Source: Saprospiraceae bacterium (lineage in GTDB: Bacteria; Bacteroidota; Bacteroidia; Chitinophagales; Saprospiraceae). Taken from it: a stretch of DNA of 64,000 nt. Of this stretch, positions 42,167-52,462 are shown one piece after another; position 1 is the first letter of the stretch, and the number at the start of each line of letters is the position of its first letter. Under the pieces are notes generated by a model that saw nothing but the letters and a program-made list of their open reading frames with translations, ran no database searches and was not told the origin of the DNA. The DNA is taken from assembly GCA_020630435.1 (NCBI GenBank), contig JAHDBJ010000008.1, positions 60,641 through 124,640 on the forward strand, written 5' to 3'. The translations under genes were made by a program, and so were the position numbers.

Positions 42167-45058
42167 TTACTTTTCTACTCTATTCCCATACTTATCAATT
42201 AAAATAGCCTTTCCTTTTCCAAGTTTATTGACTTCTTCTAATTGCGTTTCGGCATCTCCTACAATAACATAAACCATTTCTTTCTCTTGGATATATTTTT
42301 TGATAATGCCTCTAAAATCCTCCAAGCTCATGGACATTAATTCGTCTTGTTCATCCTCTACGTAAGAAGTTGATTTGCCATATTTACTAATATTTCTGAG
42401 AATACCTAATTTGGCGTTTAGGCTTTCGAAGGCTCTAGTATTTCCTTTGAGTTTTTTATTTTTTGTAATATCAGCATCTTCTTGCATAAAGGTTGTCGAA
42501 TAATTCCCAATCATATCTTCAATGATTTTTAAGGATGGGAGTGTTGCATTTGCTCTAACACTAGTATAAGCTACAAAAGGCACGGTTTCTTTAGCGGAAC
42601 GCAAGAATGAAGAAGCACCATAGGTATACCCTTTTTCTATTCTTAATGTCTGTGTTAATCGAGCGCTCGATCCCCCACCTAGAATTTCGTTTGCAAAACC
42701 AATTTTATTGAAGTCTTCGTGTGTTGCAGGAATCGTCAATTTACCCATCAAGATTGTAGATTGTTTAGAACCTGGCACATCGATAAAATATATTTTTCCA
42801 GCATGGTTTTCTTTAGAAAGTTCATATTTTGGAATAGATATATTTGAACTATTTGTCCACTTTTGATTAAGAGAGCCAAGCGCTTTGGTAACTCTTGCTT
42901 GATCAATTGCACCGACTACATGAAAATGCGTTTCTTTAGGAGATAGCTTTTTATAATAGGCTTTTAAATCATCTAAGGTGATGTTATCTAATGTATTAAG
43001 TGTTCCACTTGCAGATGTACTAAAAATATGATCCTTACCATAGACTAATTTATTAAAGTTGGCAAATGCTACAGAACCTGGACGGGCTTCTCGTCCCTTT
43101 AATGTTGTTTTTAATTCTTGTTTTAATCTATTGAAGGCATCTTCATCCCATCGAGGTTCTAGTAAAATTTCTTCTACTATAGCCAATGTTTTTTCAAAAT
43201 TTCTAGCCAAACAGCTCCCTGTAATCCGCACTTCTTCATTGCCACTAAATGTATTAATAGATGCTCCTTGAGCCCCAATAGCTTCTTCTAATTCAATGGC
43301 GGTTTTATTAGCAGTACCTTCCATCAACATATCCATCATCAAGCTAGCAACACCTGGTTTATCTAAAGCATCAAGCATATGTCCTCCATTAATTGTAATA
43401 TCAAAACTTACTAAGGGTAGTTCATTATTTTTAATTCCTAGTACTTTGATCCCATTTGGTAATCCTGCTTTCCAAACTTTAGGCATTTTAAATAATGGAG
43501 GCTCTCCAAAATCTGGTTCAGAACGATCATGCTTTGTTTTTGTTTTTTCGTATTGTGCTTCTTCTCCTTGTGTAACTTCTTCGTTTTTAACATCTTTTTT
43601 AACCTCTTCAATCCAGACCGTTGCTTTTTCTGCCCCATCAACAATTAAGTTCATTTTTTCCTTTGGAACAAAATTGGTCATTAGGTAATGTTTGCCTTTA
43701 ATATATTTATTATAAACACGCATTATATCTTCCTTTGTTACGGCTAATGTTTTTGCTGCTCTCTTAACAATAAATTCAGGGTCACCTTTGAATTCATTAT
43801 CCTGTGCTAATTGCCATGCTTTATTCAGTATCGTACTGATTCCTCTATATAAACCCGTTTCGAGTTGTGCTTTGATTCTATCTAAATCACTATTATCAAA
43901 ACCTTCTTGTTCAAATTTGGTTAACCCTTCTTCAATAGCACTTTTAACCGCATTTAAATTTACATCTTCATTTGTTCTTACTCTAAATACAAAAGTTCCT
44001 GCAAGTTCAGAACTGCTTTGGTAGGTGCTTACATTTGGAGCTAACTTTTTTTCATCTACTATGATTTTATATAAAGGAGATTTTCGACTTCCACTTAATA
44101 GTTCTCCTAGGATATTCAAGGCATAAGAATCCTCATGATAGTTTTCTACAGTAGGAAAAACCATTCTTAGCTCAGGAAGCGTTGCAAAGTTATCTTCAAA
44201 ATATAGCTTCTTAGTTTTTTCCAATTTGGCAGGCATTGCGGGTAAGGATTTCACATCTTTGCCTTTAGGAATTTCTCCAAACCATGTTTTCACCTGTTTC
44301 TTCGTTTCTGCTATATCAATATCTCCAGCAATGACTAATGTTGCATTATTCGGTCCATAGAATTCATCATAGAATTCTTTAACATCATCTATTGTTGCAG
44401 CTTGAAGATCGGGTAATGCACCAATAGTAGTCCAGCTATAGGGATGGTCAGAAGGATATAAGTTTTTACGAATAACCTCATCCGTATAGCCATAAGGTTG
44501 ATTATCTACACGTTGTCTTTTTTCATTCTTTACAACTTGTTTCTCTCGTTCTAACGCATTGTCTGTTACTGTTTTTATCATATATCCTAAACGATCTGAA
44601 TCTATCCAAAGAATTTTTTCAAAAGCGTCTTTAGGAACAACTTCATAATAGATAGTACCATCAGACCACGTTCCACCATTTCTATTACCTCCCCATTCAG
44701 GAATCAGTTTACGATTTGCACCAACTGGCGTATTTTCAGAATCATTGAACGACATATGCTCAAAGAAATGTGCAAATCCTGTACGACCTGGTTTCTCACG
44801 ATTAGAGCCGACATGAAGCATCGTAGCGACAGCAACAATAGGATCCGAATCATCAACGTGTAAGATCACTTCTAACCCATTATCTAAAGTGAATTTTTCA
44901 TAGGGGATACTAAATATTTTTTGCCCTATCTGAGGTGTTTCTGTTGTATTGGATGGAGTGGTTTTGGTTGTATCTGTGGATGTTTTCAATCCACTACATC
45001 CTATCAAAAAAAATAATGATAATAGAATAGTTGATTTTAAAAGAGTAGGATTTTTCAT
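42167..45058 (-). CDS. M16-family zinc metallopeptidase lipoprotein
   Basis: A 963-residue pitrilysin/PqqL-like peptidase. The lipoprotein signal ends at C21 ('LSLFFLIGC'). The zinc site is H97-X-X-E100-H101 in 'GFAHFFEHMSF', with the distal glutamate expected in 'NALEREKQVVKNE'. The second, inactive half carries 'FANEILGGGSSARLTQTLRIEKGYTYGASS', the Arg/Tyr motif of M16 C-terminal domains. Two tandem M16 halves on one chain form the closed chamber that degrades peptides. It is likely anchored in the periplasm. A partial promoter motif (TAAATTTG at 45110-45103) lies upstream, with a short spacer to the nearest TTTG. Confidence 0.94.
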   Translation of the reverse strand: MKNPTLLKSTILLSLFFLIGCSGLKTSTDTTKTTPSNTTETPQIGQKIFSIPYEKFTLDNGLEVILHVDDSDPIVAVATMLHVGSNREKPGRTGFAHFFEHMSFNDSENTPVGANRKLIPEWGGNRNGGTWSDGTIYYEVVPKDAFEKILWIDSDRLGYMIKTVTDNALEREKQVVKNEKRQRVDNQPYGYTDEVIRKNLYPSDHPYSWTTIGALPDLQAATIDDVKEFYDEFYGPNNATLVIAGDIDIAETKKQVKTWFGEIPKGKDVKSLPAMPAKLEKTKKLYFEDNFATLPELRMVFPTVENYHEDSYALNILGELLSGSRKSPLYKIIVDEKKLAPNVSTYQSSSELAGTFVFRVRTNEDVNLNAVKSAIEEGLTKFEQEGFDNSDLDRIKAQLETGLYRGISTILNKAWQLAQDNEFKGDPEFIVKRAAKTLAVTKEDIMRVYNKYIKGKHYLMTNFVPKEKMNLIVDGAEKATVWIEEVKKDVKNEEVTQGEEAQYEKTKTKHDRSEPDFGEPPLFKMPKVWKAGLPNGIKVLGIKNNELPLVSFDITINGGHMLDALDKPGVASLMMDMLMEGTANKTAIELEEAIGAQGASINTFSGNEEVRITGSCLARNFEKTLAIVEEILLEPRWDEDAFNRLKQELKTTLKGREARPGSVAFANFNKLVYGKDHIFSTSASGTLNTLDNITLDDLKAYYKKLSPKETHFHVVGAIDQARVTKALGSLNQKWTNSSNISIPKYELSKENHAGKIYFIDVPGSKQSTILMGKLTIPATHEDFNKIGFANEILGGGSSARLTQTLRIEKGYTYGASSFLRSAKETVPFVAYTSVRANATLPSLKIIEDMIGNYSTTFMQEDADITKNKKLKGNTRAFESLNAKLGILRNISKYGKSTSYVEDEQDELMSMSLEDFRGIIKKYIQEKEMVYVIVGDAETQLEEVNKLGKGKAILIDKYGNRVEK

Positions 45059-45270
45059 AGTGAAGATTTTGACATTTAAATAAATGAGCTGAATTTGCTA
45101 AACAAATTTACAATTCAATTTTCTCCAAAAGAGAAGAAAATACTTTTATTTGAGTTTTATTAACAATATCGTTTTTAAGGCGTTTTGCTAAACTAAAACC
45201 CAACTTTTTTTTAATTGAAAAAAATCTATCGAAATATACTTTTTATCGACTAATTGTAAAGAATAGGAAG

Positions 45271-46515
45271 TCAATTTTTTTTTGTCCTTTTTTTATTCTT
45301 ATGATGCGAGGGCTTATTTCTATGCTTTGAGCCTTTTCTTCTTTTCTTTTTTAAAGAAGCATTGGGTTTCCATTCTGGGCTTTCACCAATCGGTTTAGGA
45401 ATTTTCAGTTTCATTACTTCTGTTTCAATCAGTCGCTCAATTTGTTGAAATTTATACATATCATCTTGATTAACAAAAGTAAGTGCGACACCTGTTGAGT
45501 CCGCTCTTGCTGTACGACCAATACGATGAACATAATCTTCTGCATCACCAGGCACATCAAAATTGATAACGAGATTGATTCCTTTAATGTCAATGCCTCG
45601 ACTTACAACATCTGTCCCTACCATTATTCGAGTATGTTTTGCTCTGAATCGTAATAATACTTCTTCTCGTTTTTTCTGTTCTAAAGAAGAAGATATTTCT
45701 TCTACAGAATAATTTTTCTTTTTTAATGTGCGTGCCAGCTTACTAACCATTTGTTTTGTAGAACAAAAGATGATAATACTTTCGTAATTGGGTTTATCTT
45801 TGAGTAAATTGGAAACAAGTTCAATCTTATGCTCATCATTCACAAGATAGGCTGCTTGTAATACGCCTTTCGCTGGTTTAGAGACAGCAATGGTTATTTC
45901 TGTAGTAGGAGTTTTGAGGATTTTTTTAGCGAACTCTCGAATTTTTTTAGGCATTGTTGCGCTAAACATTAAGGTTTGCCGTTCTTTGGGTAAAAAGGAT
46001 AAGATTTTTAAAATATCATCGTGGAAACCAATATCCAGCATTCGATCTGCCTCGTCCAATATTAAGAATTTCACCTTACTAAAATCACCATTATTCATAT
46101 TTAGGTGGGAAATCAATTTCCCTGGAGTCGCAACAATAATATCTGTTCCTTTTTCTAAAGCTCTTTTCTGTTGAGACCATTCTATCCCATCACCACCACC
46201 ATACAAAGCCAAAGAATCTACTCCTGCAAAATACGCTAAACCTTGTACTTGCTGTTCTATTTGTAAGGCAAGTTCTCGGGTAGGTGCAATGATAAGCGTA
46301 CTAGTATGGTTTTTTTCAGAATGTGCTAGAAGACTAAGAACAGGAAGGAGAAAAGCAGCCGTTTTACCAGTTCCTGTTTGAGCGCAGGCAATAATATCAT
46401 TACCTTCTAAAATTGGAGGTATTGCTTTTTCTTGGATAGGTGTTGCTTCCTCAAACCCCATATAAGAGAGGGCTTCCAACAACGTATCATCTAGACCTAA
46501 TTCTTCAAATTTCAT
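45271..46515 (-). CDS. DEAD-box RNA helicase (RhlE-like)
   Basis: A 414-residue RNA helicase. All core motifs are present: Q-motif 'GFEEATPIQEKAIP', I 'AQTGTGKT' (45-52), Ia 'PTRELALQI', II 'DEAD', III 'SAT', V 'GTDVVSRGIDI' and VI 'HRIGRTARA'. The C-terminal tail is strongly basic ('KKKRRKGSKHRNKPSHHKNKKRTKKN'), suited to RNA binding. It probably acts in ribosome assembly or RNA decay. It is a single gene. Confidence 0.95.
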   Translation of the reverse strand: MKFEELGLDDTLLEALSYMGFEEATPIQEKAIPPILEGNDIIACAQTGTGKTAAFLLPVLSLLAHSEKNHTSTLIIAPTRELALQIEQQVQGLAYFAGVDSLALYGGGDGIEWSQQKRALEKGTDIIVATPGKLISHLNMNNGDFSKVKFLILDEADRMLDIGFHDDILKILSFLPKERQTLMFSATMPKKIREFAKKILKTPTTEITIAVSKPAKGVLQAAYLVNDEHKIELVSNLLKDKPNYESIIIFCSTKQMVSKLARTLKKKNYSVEEISSSLEQKKREEVLLRFRAKHTRIMVGTDVVSRGIDIKGINLVINFDVPGDAEDYVHRIGRTARADSTGVALTFVNQDDMYKFQQIERLIETEVMKLKIPKPIGESPEWKPNASLKKKRRKGSKHRNKPSHHKNKKRTKKN

Positions 46516-46641
46516 TTGTTACTTTTCAATTGTCGCCTAAAGTACAATATTTTTTAGGCAAAGTCAAAATTATAATCATTGTCTAGATAAGAGTATATAC
46601 AATTTTAAACACAAAATAAATTTTAAATATACTCAAAATCA

Positions 46642-46681
46642 AAAGCCACTTGCTTGTGAATGACTACAAGTAAGTGGCTTT
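46642..46681 (-). terminator. Terminator of the endonuclease I gene
   Basis: A 16-bp stem with one G-T wobble (46642-46657 with 46666-46681) and an A-rich left side, 29 bp downstream of the stop on the minus strand. Confidence 0.85.
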
Positions 46682-46709
46682 CTAATTATCTTATTGTCGT
46701 GTTATGATA

Positions 46710-49526
46710 CTATAGTTTTAAAAATTTCTCTACTCCTGAAAATCCACCAGCCTGTATTTTTAAATAATAATAACCACCTGTAAGTTGCTCGATTTGTAGC
46801 GGAACATTAGGTCTTGTTGCTTTTAACATTTTCCGATATACTTCATTTCCAACGATATCAAAAACTTGAATAATTGCGCCTTGTTGAACATAAGAAGCAA
46901 AATCATTTGAAAAATTAATCGTAATCTCTTCTTTATCTATAATATTCGGTCGAATGGTAAAGAGTTTATTCCTATCCGATAGTTCCACAGCAATGATAGG
47001 AGAATAATTAAACGTCTCATCAAAATCTTTTTGTTTAAGCCTATAGTAATACGTTTGTCCTATAGGGAGTCTCTTATCGGTATAAGTGTACTGTTTATAA
47101 TCGCTACTATTGCCTTGTCCATTGACCCATGCAATAGATTCAAAGTTTCGGCTATCAAGGCTTCTCTCTATTTCAAAACCTTTATTATTGGTTTCTGTAG
47201 CTGTAGCCCAAGAAAGCACAACATCATTTCTTAAAACGTTAGCTGTAAAGTCAACTAATTCAACAGGGAAGGCACCTGCATCACCGCCACCGCCCATTCC
47301 TCCTCCAGAGAAACTAGAGACAGAAAATTCGGCATAATGATAAGAACCAAAAGTATTATAAGTCCAGAGTGGTTGTTCGTATTCTGCGGTAGTTACGCCT
47401 GTATGTCCAGTGCTTGGATCTGGATTATCTGTTCCATTTATTTTGTAAACAAACATATCAGAATGTCCTGTTACAAAAGTAGAAGCCGCATTTACCTCAT
47501 TAAAATCTGTTGTGGTATAGTAAAATCGAACAGGAACATCCATAGAAGGTTGAGTTGTCGGTGTTACATCAAAATATCGACGCATTACATCCCAGGTAGG
47601 GTGTACAGCATAAGGTGCTGCCGATAGATCTATTGCTGTAGAACCCGATAAAATCTCTATCTTTACTTGGCTTGGAGAAATAACTACACCACTGCTTCCT
47701 TTCTTAACAGAAAGTAACAACTCATCTTGGGCTGTTACAGGAGCAGAAGCTGCATTTTTCCAATAATGTGTCCATCCTTGACTATCCGTACATTCTGCAT
47801 CTGCAGTATAGACCTGTACAACTGTATTAATTTCAGAAGGTGCTGTGCCATTTTGATCCGCTTCAAAATAAGCTCTTCTTGCTAAGGTACTATCAATAAC
47901 AAAAGGATTGACGTTGCCTTGATAAGCTGCAATTGCATAGGTTCTTTGATATTCCAAATTATCTACAGGATCTAGATAATGCCAATCTAATAATGTACTT
48001 TTCATATTATGGAAAAAATTAGGATCAGCAGCATCACAAGAGGCCTTATACATTGTATAAAAATAGAAAATGGAGCGTGCGACATCCCCTTTTCTACTTT
48101 CTCTTGGTTCAAATGAACCACAGTCAAACCCTGCCAGATCTTTTTCTGCGTAATCATCAATATCTGCTGTAGGCTTTGTAGTAAGAATTGTATTTTCTTT
48201 ATACCAGAATCCTGTCTCTGTATCATCATCTAATTCTCCATAGGGGCAATTACTTCTATCAGAGTTGACATTGGATTTACACGGATATAAGGCATGAATA
48301 TCGCTTCTTTCTGGTTCGTTTGATGCGCCTTTACTTTGCGGATAGGAATGCTCCGCATTGACGCCTTTATTGAACGCATCACCTGATGGGTCAGAACTAG
48401 TACTTAAGTCTAGCTGAATCGTATAACCAGAATATACTGTAGATAGATCATTTCCAATTTTATCTATCACCCAATACATTGTATCACGAGCATTCATACC
48501 GGAAGGACCATCATTATCATTATATCCTAAAGTTGTCTGTCCACCATAGGTTGATACTAAATCTGTTAGGAGTGGCGTACCTTGTTCACAGGGAAATAAA
48601 ATAACTTGAGATGGCATAGGAGCATCATCATCTATAATCGTAAAATCTAACTTATCACTTGTTCCTATGACACAACCGTCTGTTCCTCCTGGATTTTGAA
48701 GTTGTAAGGTAAAGTTTTCATTTCCTTCATCGATAGTGTCATTAATTAAAGTAATCGTTACAGGAATAGATGTAGCACCACCACTTGTAAATGTAATAGA
48801 AGACGGGCTATAGGTATAGTCCACACCATTTGTAGCTGTCCCTCCAATAACCGCCAGATCGACAGTACAATCTGAAGTACTAGATACAAAGACATTAAAT
48901 GTAAATGTACCTGCTACTTCCGACAACGATTTACTTACAGGAGAGATAGAAAAAATCGGTGTGCCACTAGCACAAGTATGTTCTCCTAAATATTCATCAT
49001 TGCCTGATGTCGCTGCATCAACAGCAGCATTTGTAAATTGAGTCCAATCGGATAATGTAAAATTGACATTAGGAACATTATTGTTTCGAACAAACGCTTT
49101 ATCTGCGCCCCAGTTTGTTCCGTCTCCAATAACGTCTGTTCTATTAGCCCAAGCGGTATTATCATTAGTAGTAGAAATAATCACCAAATCATCACCATTA
49201 AAGTTTATAGTAGGAGAAATGATGCCACTTGGCAAGGCGTAGGTTGGTACATCCGTATTACTGTTACGATACAATAAAACCTCACAGGGATTTATTGTTG
49301 CAGGTAATAAAGTGTTGCTTGTTGGAGATTGTCCTGATGGACTATCTGCCTTTGTATTCGAAAAAAGACAGAAGTAGTGAGTGCCTGTAACTGGAGCAGT
49401 TCCAACATTAATGATTTCTAACCATTTATCGCCTCCGACTTCATAATATTCACTAATAACTAGTTGTGCATTTAATAACAAAGTAGAAAATGTAAAAAGG
49501 ACTAAGGGTAGTAGTTGTTTAAGCAT
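46710..49526 (-). CDS. T9SS-exported endonuclease I with lamin-tail-like and Calx-beta domains
   Basis: A 938-residue secreted nuclease. After a signal peptide ('LLPLVLFTFSTLLLNAQ') comes a lamin-tail-like domain (about 20-160, 'VISEYYEVGGDKWLEIINVGTAPV'), then a Calx-beta domain (about 190-300, 'VDLAVIGGTATNGVDYTYSPSSITF'). The endonuclease I/NucM domain has active-site N390-x-E-H393 in 'NAEHSYPQSKGA' and 'SDIHALYPCKSNVNSDRSN'. After a beta-rich segment there is a type A T9SS sorting domain ('FTIRPNIIDKEEITINF...GGYYYLKIQAGG'). It probably degrades extracellular DNA or RNA for nutrients or to loosen biofilm. Confidence 0.92.
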   Translation of the reverse strand: MLKQLLPLVLFTFSTLLLNAQLVISEYYEVGGDKWLEIINVGTAPVTGTHYFCLFSNTKADSPSGQSPTSNTLLPATINPCEVLLYRNSNTDVPTYALPSGIISPTINFNGDDLVIISTTNDNTAWANRTDVIGDGTNWGADKAFVRNNNVPNVNFTLSDWTQFTNAAVDAATSGNDEYLGEHTCASGTPIFSISPVSKSLSEVAGTFTFNVFVSSTSDCTVDLAVIGGTATNGVDYTYSPSSITFTSGGATSIPVTITLINDTIDEGNENFTLQLQNPGGTDGCVIGTSDKLDFTIIDDDAPMPSQVILFPCEQGTPLLTDLVSTYGGQTTLGYNDNDGPSGMNARDTMYWVIDKIGNDLSTVYSGYTIQLDLSTSSDPSGDAFNKGVNAEHSYPQSKGASNEPERSDIHALYPCKSNVNSDRSNCPYGELDDDTETGFWYKENTILTTKPTADIDDYAEKDLAGFDCGSFEPRESRKGDVARSIFYFYTMYKASCDAADPNFFHNMKSTLLDWHYLDPVDNLEYQRTYAIAAYQGNVNPFVIDSTLARRAYFEADQNGTAPSEINTVVQVYTADAECTDSQGWTHYWKNAASAPVTAQDELLLSVKKGSSGVVISPSQVKIEILSGSTAIDLSAAPYAVHPTWDVMRRYFDVTPTTQPSMDVPVRFYYTTTDFNEVNAASTFVTGHSDMFVYKINGTDNPDPSTGHTGVTTAEYEQPLWTYNTFGSYHYAEFSVSSFSGGGMGGGGDAGAFPVELVDFTANVLRNDVVLSWATATETNNKGFEIERSLDSRNFESIAWVNGQGNSSDYKQYTYTDKRLPIGQTYYYRLKQKDFDETFNYSPIIAVELSDRNKLFTIRPNIIDKEEITINFSNDFASYVQQGAIIQVFDIVGNEVYRKMLKATRPNVPLQIEQLTGGYYYLKIQAGGFSGVEKFLKL

Positions 49527-49838
49527 AATTGTAATATAAGTTTATATCAATTTATTAAAGTGTGTTAGAACTTCTAATCACAAAAAACAAGTAAAACTAG
49601 AAATAAATGGCGGGAAAAACAAGAATTTTTTTTATTTATATTAATAAAAATTAAAATATAAAAACAGCCGCATCTTTATAAGACAATTCAGAATAGGTTA
49701 ATCCCCTATTCTGGACATATAAATAAAGTTACAAGGTAAACCAACAACACATAAACAACTCAATATCAATTAGTTAAATAAAGATAAAATAACTACGATA
49801 TTAAAAATGTCTCCTATGTTACAAATGTGTTTTTTTAT
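49527..49838. other. Intergenic region with one hairpin
   Basis: This 312-bp gap lies between two minus-strand genes. A 9-bp perfect hairpin (49689-49697 with 49705-49713) is present but has no T-tract; it could be a weak terminator of the upstream dehydrogenase gene. No promoter or small gene could be supported. Confidence 0.4.
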
Positions 49839-50540
49839 TTATAGATCGCCTAATTGTGGTCGTAGAATTATTTCCTCTACTACAGCAGATGGACTCATTT
49901 TGGAGGCACTTAAAACAGCAATTGCTATATCATGCGCTTGCATCAATCGACTTTGAGGTAGTTCTACCCCTGCCCAAGAATTTGACCATGTTGCGCCAGG
50001 CAAAATAGAAGTAACTTTAATGTTTTTATCTTTAAGTTCTTCTCGTAATACTTTGGAAAATCCTAGTAAGGCAAATTTGGAAATACTATAAGACCCACCA
50101 TTAGGATACGCAATTTTACTGGCAATAGAACACATATTGAATATATGTCCACTACTATTGTTTAGCATTAAAGGCAATAATTTACGGGTTAAATGATAGG
50201 CACTATACAAATTAGTCGTCATCATTTTTTCTAGATTGCCTTCGGGTTCAGCAGCTATTTCTCCAGGTATGAATACCCCAGCGTTATTTACTAGAATATC
50301 AACATTTGACCATTCCCTATTAATATATTCCCCAAAAAGAAGTACATCTTCTTTTACAGAGACATCCACTTTTTGGATTAAGACTTGAATTTTTGGATTA
50401 ATCCCTTTCAAAATTTGTTTGACTTTTTCTAAGTCACTATTGTTCCTAGAACAAATAGCAATATTATGCCCTTCCTTTGCAAATATTTTTGCGATGGCTA
50501 ATCCTATTCCTTTTGTACCTCCAGTTATGATTGTATTCAT
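49839..50540 (-). CDS. Short-chain dehydrogenase/reductase (SDR)
   Basis: A 233-residue classical SDR. It has the NAD(P)-binding 'TGGTKGIGLAIAKIF', 'NNAGVF', catalytic serine strand 'GHIFNMCSIASKIAY' and the Y-x-x-x-K in 'SYSISKFALLGF'. The start is set at 50540 ('MNTIITGG'), where the family begins; the ATG at 50582 would add 14 residues ahead of the Rossmann strand. Substrate unknown. It appears to be a single gene. Confidence 0.92.
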   Translation of the reverse strand: MNTIITGGTKGIGLAIAKIFAKEGHNIAICSRNNSDLEKVKQILKGINPKIQVLIQKVDVSVKEDVLLFGEYINREWSNVDILVNNAGVFIPGEIAAEPEGNLEKMMTTNLYSAYHLTRKLLPLMLNNSSGHIFNMCSIASKIAYPNGGSYSISKFALLGFSKVLREELKDKNIKVTSILPGATWSNSWAGVELPQSRLMQAHDIAIAVLSASKMSPSAVVEEIILRPQLGDL

Positions 50541-50855
50541 CCTTTTGTTAAATGTCTTTGTTAAATAGAAGAAAAGGTGCAAATTAAACCAATAAGTCTG
50601 TAGATAAAAATAAATCGTCTTTTTTGAAGATAATGATTCATCTTCTTGTTATATAAGATGCTCATTAACAAGCATTTTTTATAAAAACGAACTATATTTT
50701 TTTTAGGGTTTTCCCCTTTTGTGTTATTTCTAAAATCTATTTATACCAACGATTATCAAAAAAACGTTAAAAATACACTACTTTTGCCCATATGTGCTGA
50801 CCCATTTATTTTTAGGTTGAAAATAAATGGTTGTTAGGTAATTGAACTTTTCTTT
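50541..50855. other. Divergent intergenic region with a -7 promoter element
   Basis: This 315-bp gap separates the SDR (minus) and mlaE (plus). TACTTTTG at 50779-50786 fits the TAnnTTTG element and lies 70 bp before the mlaE start, but I see no TTTG at the right distance upstream. Nothing else stands out. Confidence 0.4.
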
Positions 50856-51599
50856 ATGAATCTTAATATATTTTATCATTTTGGACGTTTTCTCTTATTG
50901 GTGAAGCAATCATTAACAAGACCAGAGAACTTTAGAATGTATTGGAATGAGACGATGCGTCAAATGAATGATATTGGGATTGGTTCTTTGGTAATTGTAG
51001 GCTTAATTTCGTTATTTATTGGTGCGGTAACGGCTGTACAATTTTCTTATCAACTTGGAGATAGTTTTGTACCAATGTACTACATCGGGTATATTGTTAG
51101 AGACAGTACAATCATAGAGTTAGCTCCTACGATTACATGCTTGGTTTTAGCTGGAAAGGTCGGTTCGAATATGGCTGCTGAAATAGGAGGAATGCGCCAA
51201 AAAGAACATATTGATGCGATGGAGATTATGGGCGTAAATACGGCATCCTATTTATTTTTACCTCGATTAATTGCTGCTTTATTTACGATTCCATTATTGG
51301 TATCTTTAGCTGCTTTTATAGGTGTTGGTGGCGGGTATTTAGCGTCCGTACCTACAGGGATATTATCAGATGCAGACTTTGTATTAGGTGTACGTTCTTT
51401 CTTCGAGCCATATAATGTTTTTATAATGTATGTTAAAGCATTTGTATTTGCTTTTCTTTTAACTTCTGTATCTTGTTATCAAGGTTATTTTGTAAAGGGA
51501 GGTAGTATTGAGCTAGGACAAGCTAGTACGAATGCTGTAGTATTTAGTGATATTTTGATTTTATTTTTTGATTTTCTTATTGCATTATTATTAACCTAA
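50856..51599 (+). CDS. mlaE: MlaE-family ABC transporter permease
   Basis: A 247-residue inner-membrane permease with about five to six spans. Family motifs: 'GSLVIVGLISLFIGAVTAVQFSYQL', 'VLAGKVGSNMAAEIGGMRQKEHIDAMEIMGVN' and 'YLFLPRLIAALFTIPLL'. MlaE and MlaF form the core of phospholipid transporters that keep outer-membrane asymmetry. The ATPase gene follows 18 bp on. The substrate-binding mlaD is not adjacent; in Bacteroidota it is often encoded elsewhere. Confidence 0.93.
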   Translation: MNLNIFYHFGRFLLLVKQSLTRPENFRMYWNETMRQMNDIGIGSLVIVGLISLFIGAVTAVQFSYQLGDSFVPMYYIGYIVRDSTIIELAPTITCLVLAGKVGSNMAAEIGGMRQKEHIDAMEIMGVNTASYLFLPRLIAALFTIPLLVSLAAFIGVGGGYLASVPTGILSDADFVLGVRSFFEPYNVFIMYVKAFVFAFLLTSVSCYQGYFVKGGSIELGQASTNAVVFSDILILFFDFLIALLLT

Positions 51600-51617
51600 T
51601 TATAGAACAGGTTTAAA

Positions 51618-52379
51618 ATGATACGAGCAGATAAAATAAAAAAGTCGTTTGGTAGTGCAGAAGTATTGAAAGGAATTTCAGTAGAGCTAGAACAAGGTAA
51701 AAACAACCTTATTATTGGTCGTAGTGGTGCTGGTAAAACAGTTTTTTTAAAAATACTTGTTGGATTATTTATGCCTACAGTTGGTGATGTTTGGTATGGG
51801 GATACAAATATTTGTCAACTGAATAAAAAAGAGCTAAAAGCTATTCGAAGAGAAGTTGGGATGTTATTTCAAGGGAATGCTCTTTTTGATTCTATGACTG
51901 TTGAAGAAAACGTCCGTTTCCCTTTGGATATGTTTAGTAACATGACTAGAGGAGAAAAGCAAAAACGAGTAGACCTCTGTTTAGAGCAAGTGACCCTTAA
52001 AGGAAGTAATAAGAAATATCCTGGAGAAATTAGTGGCGGAATGCAAAAGAGAGTAGGGATAGCTCGGGCAATTGTTTTGAATCCTAAATATTTATTTTGT
52101 GATGAACCAAACTCTGGCTTAGATCCTAAAACATCAATTACAATTGATGAATTGATTAGTGACATTACTAAAGAAAATAATATTACAACCGTTATCAATA
52201 CCCATGATATGAATTCTGTGATGGAAATTGGTGATAAAATTGTTTTCCTTCATTTAGGAGAATTGGCTTGGATAGGGAGTAAAGATGAAGTATTAGAAAG
52301 TGATAATGAGTTATTACAAGATTTTATTTTTGCTTCTCCATTTTTACAAAAACTACGTAATGCTGCATTGAATCGTTAA
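51618..52379 (+). CDS. mlaF: MlaF-family ABC transporter ATPase
   Basis: A 253-residue ATPase partner of MlaE. Walker A 'GRSGAGKT' is at 34-41, then the Q-loop 'GMLFQGNALFDSMTVEENV', signature 'EISGGMQKRVGIARAI', Walker B 'KYLFCDEPNSGLDPKTS' and the H-loop 'NTHDMNSVMEIGD'. The 'ISGGM' signature and 'NSGLDP' D-loop are typical of the MlaF subgroup. It powers lipid movement between the inner and outer membranes. Confidence 0.94.
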   Translation: MIRADKIKKSFGSAEVLKGISVELEQGKNNLIIGRSGAGKTVFLKILVGLFMPTVGDVWYGDTNICQLNKKELKAIRREVGMLFQGNALFDSMTVEENVRFPLDMFSNMTRGEKQKRVDLCLEQVTLKGSNKKYPGEISGGMQKRVGIARAIVLNPKYLFCDEPNSGLDPKTSITIDELISDITKENNITTVINTHDMNSVMEIGDKIVFLHLGELAWIGSKDEVLESDNELLQDFIFASPFLQKLRNAALNR

Positions 52380-52462
52380 TGCGCCCTAATTTTTATATCG
52401 TTTTAATTAGATAACTCTTCCCTATAGATTCTTGACTCAATAAAAAAGCAAAATGTTGTGCA

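Noticed and set aside
46535-46559. Inverted repeat GCCTAAA/TTTAGGC upstream of the DEAD-box gene
   Set aside because: Only 7 bp per arm with an AT-rich loop and no repeat elsewhere; not enough to call a regulatory site.
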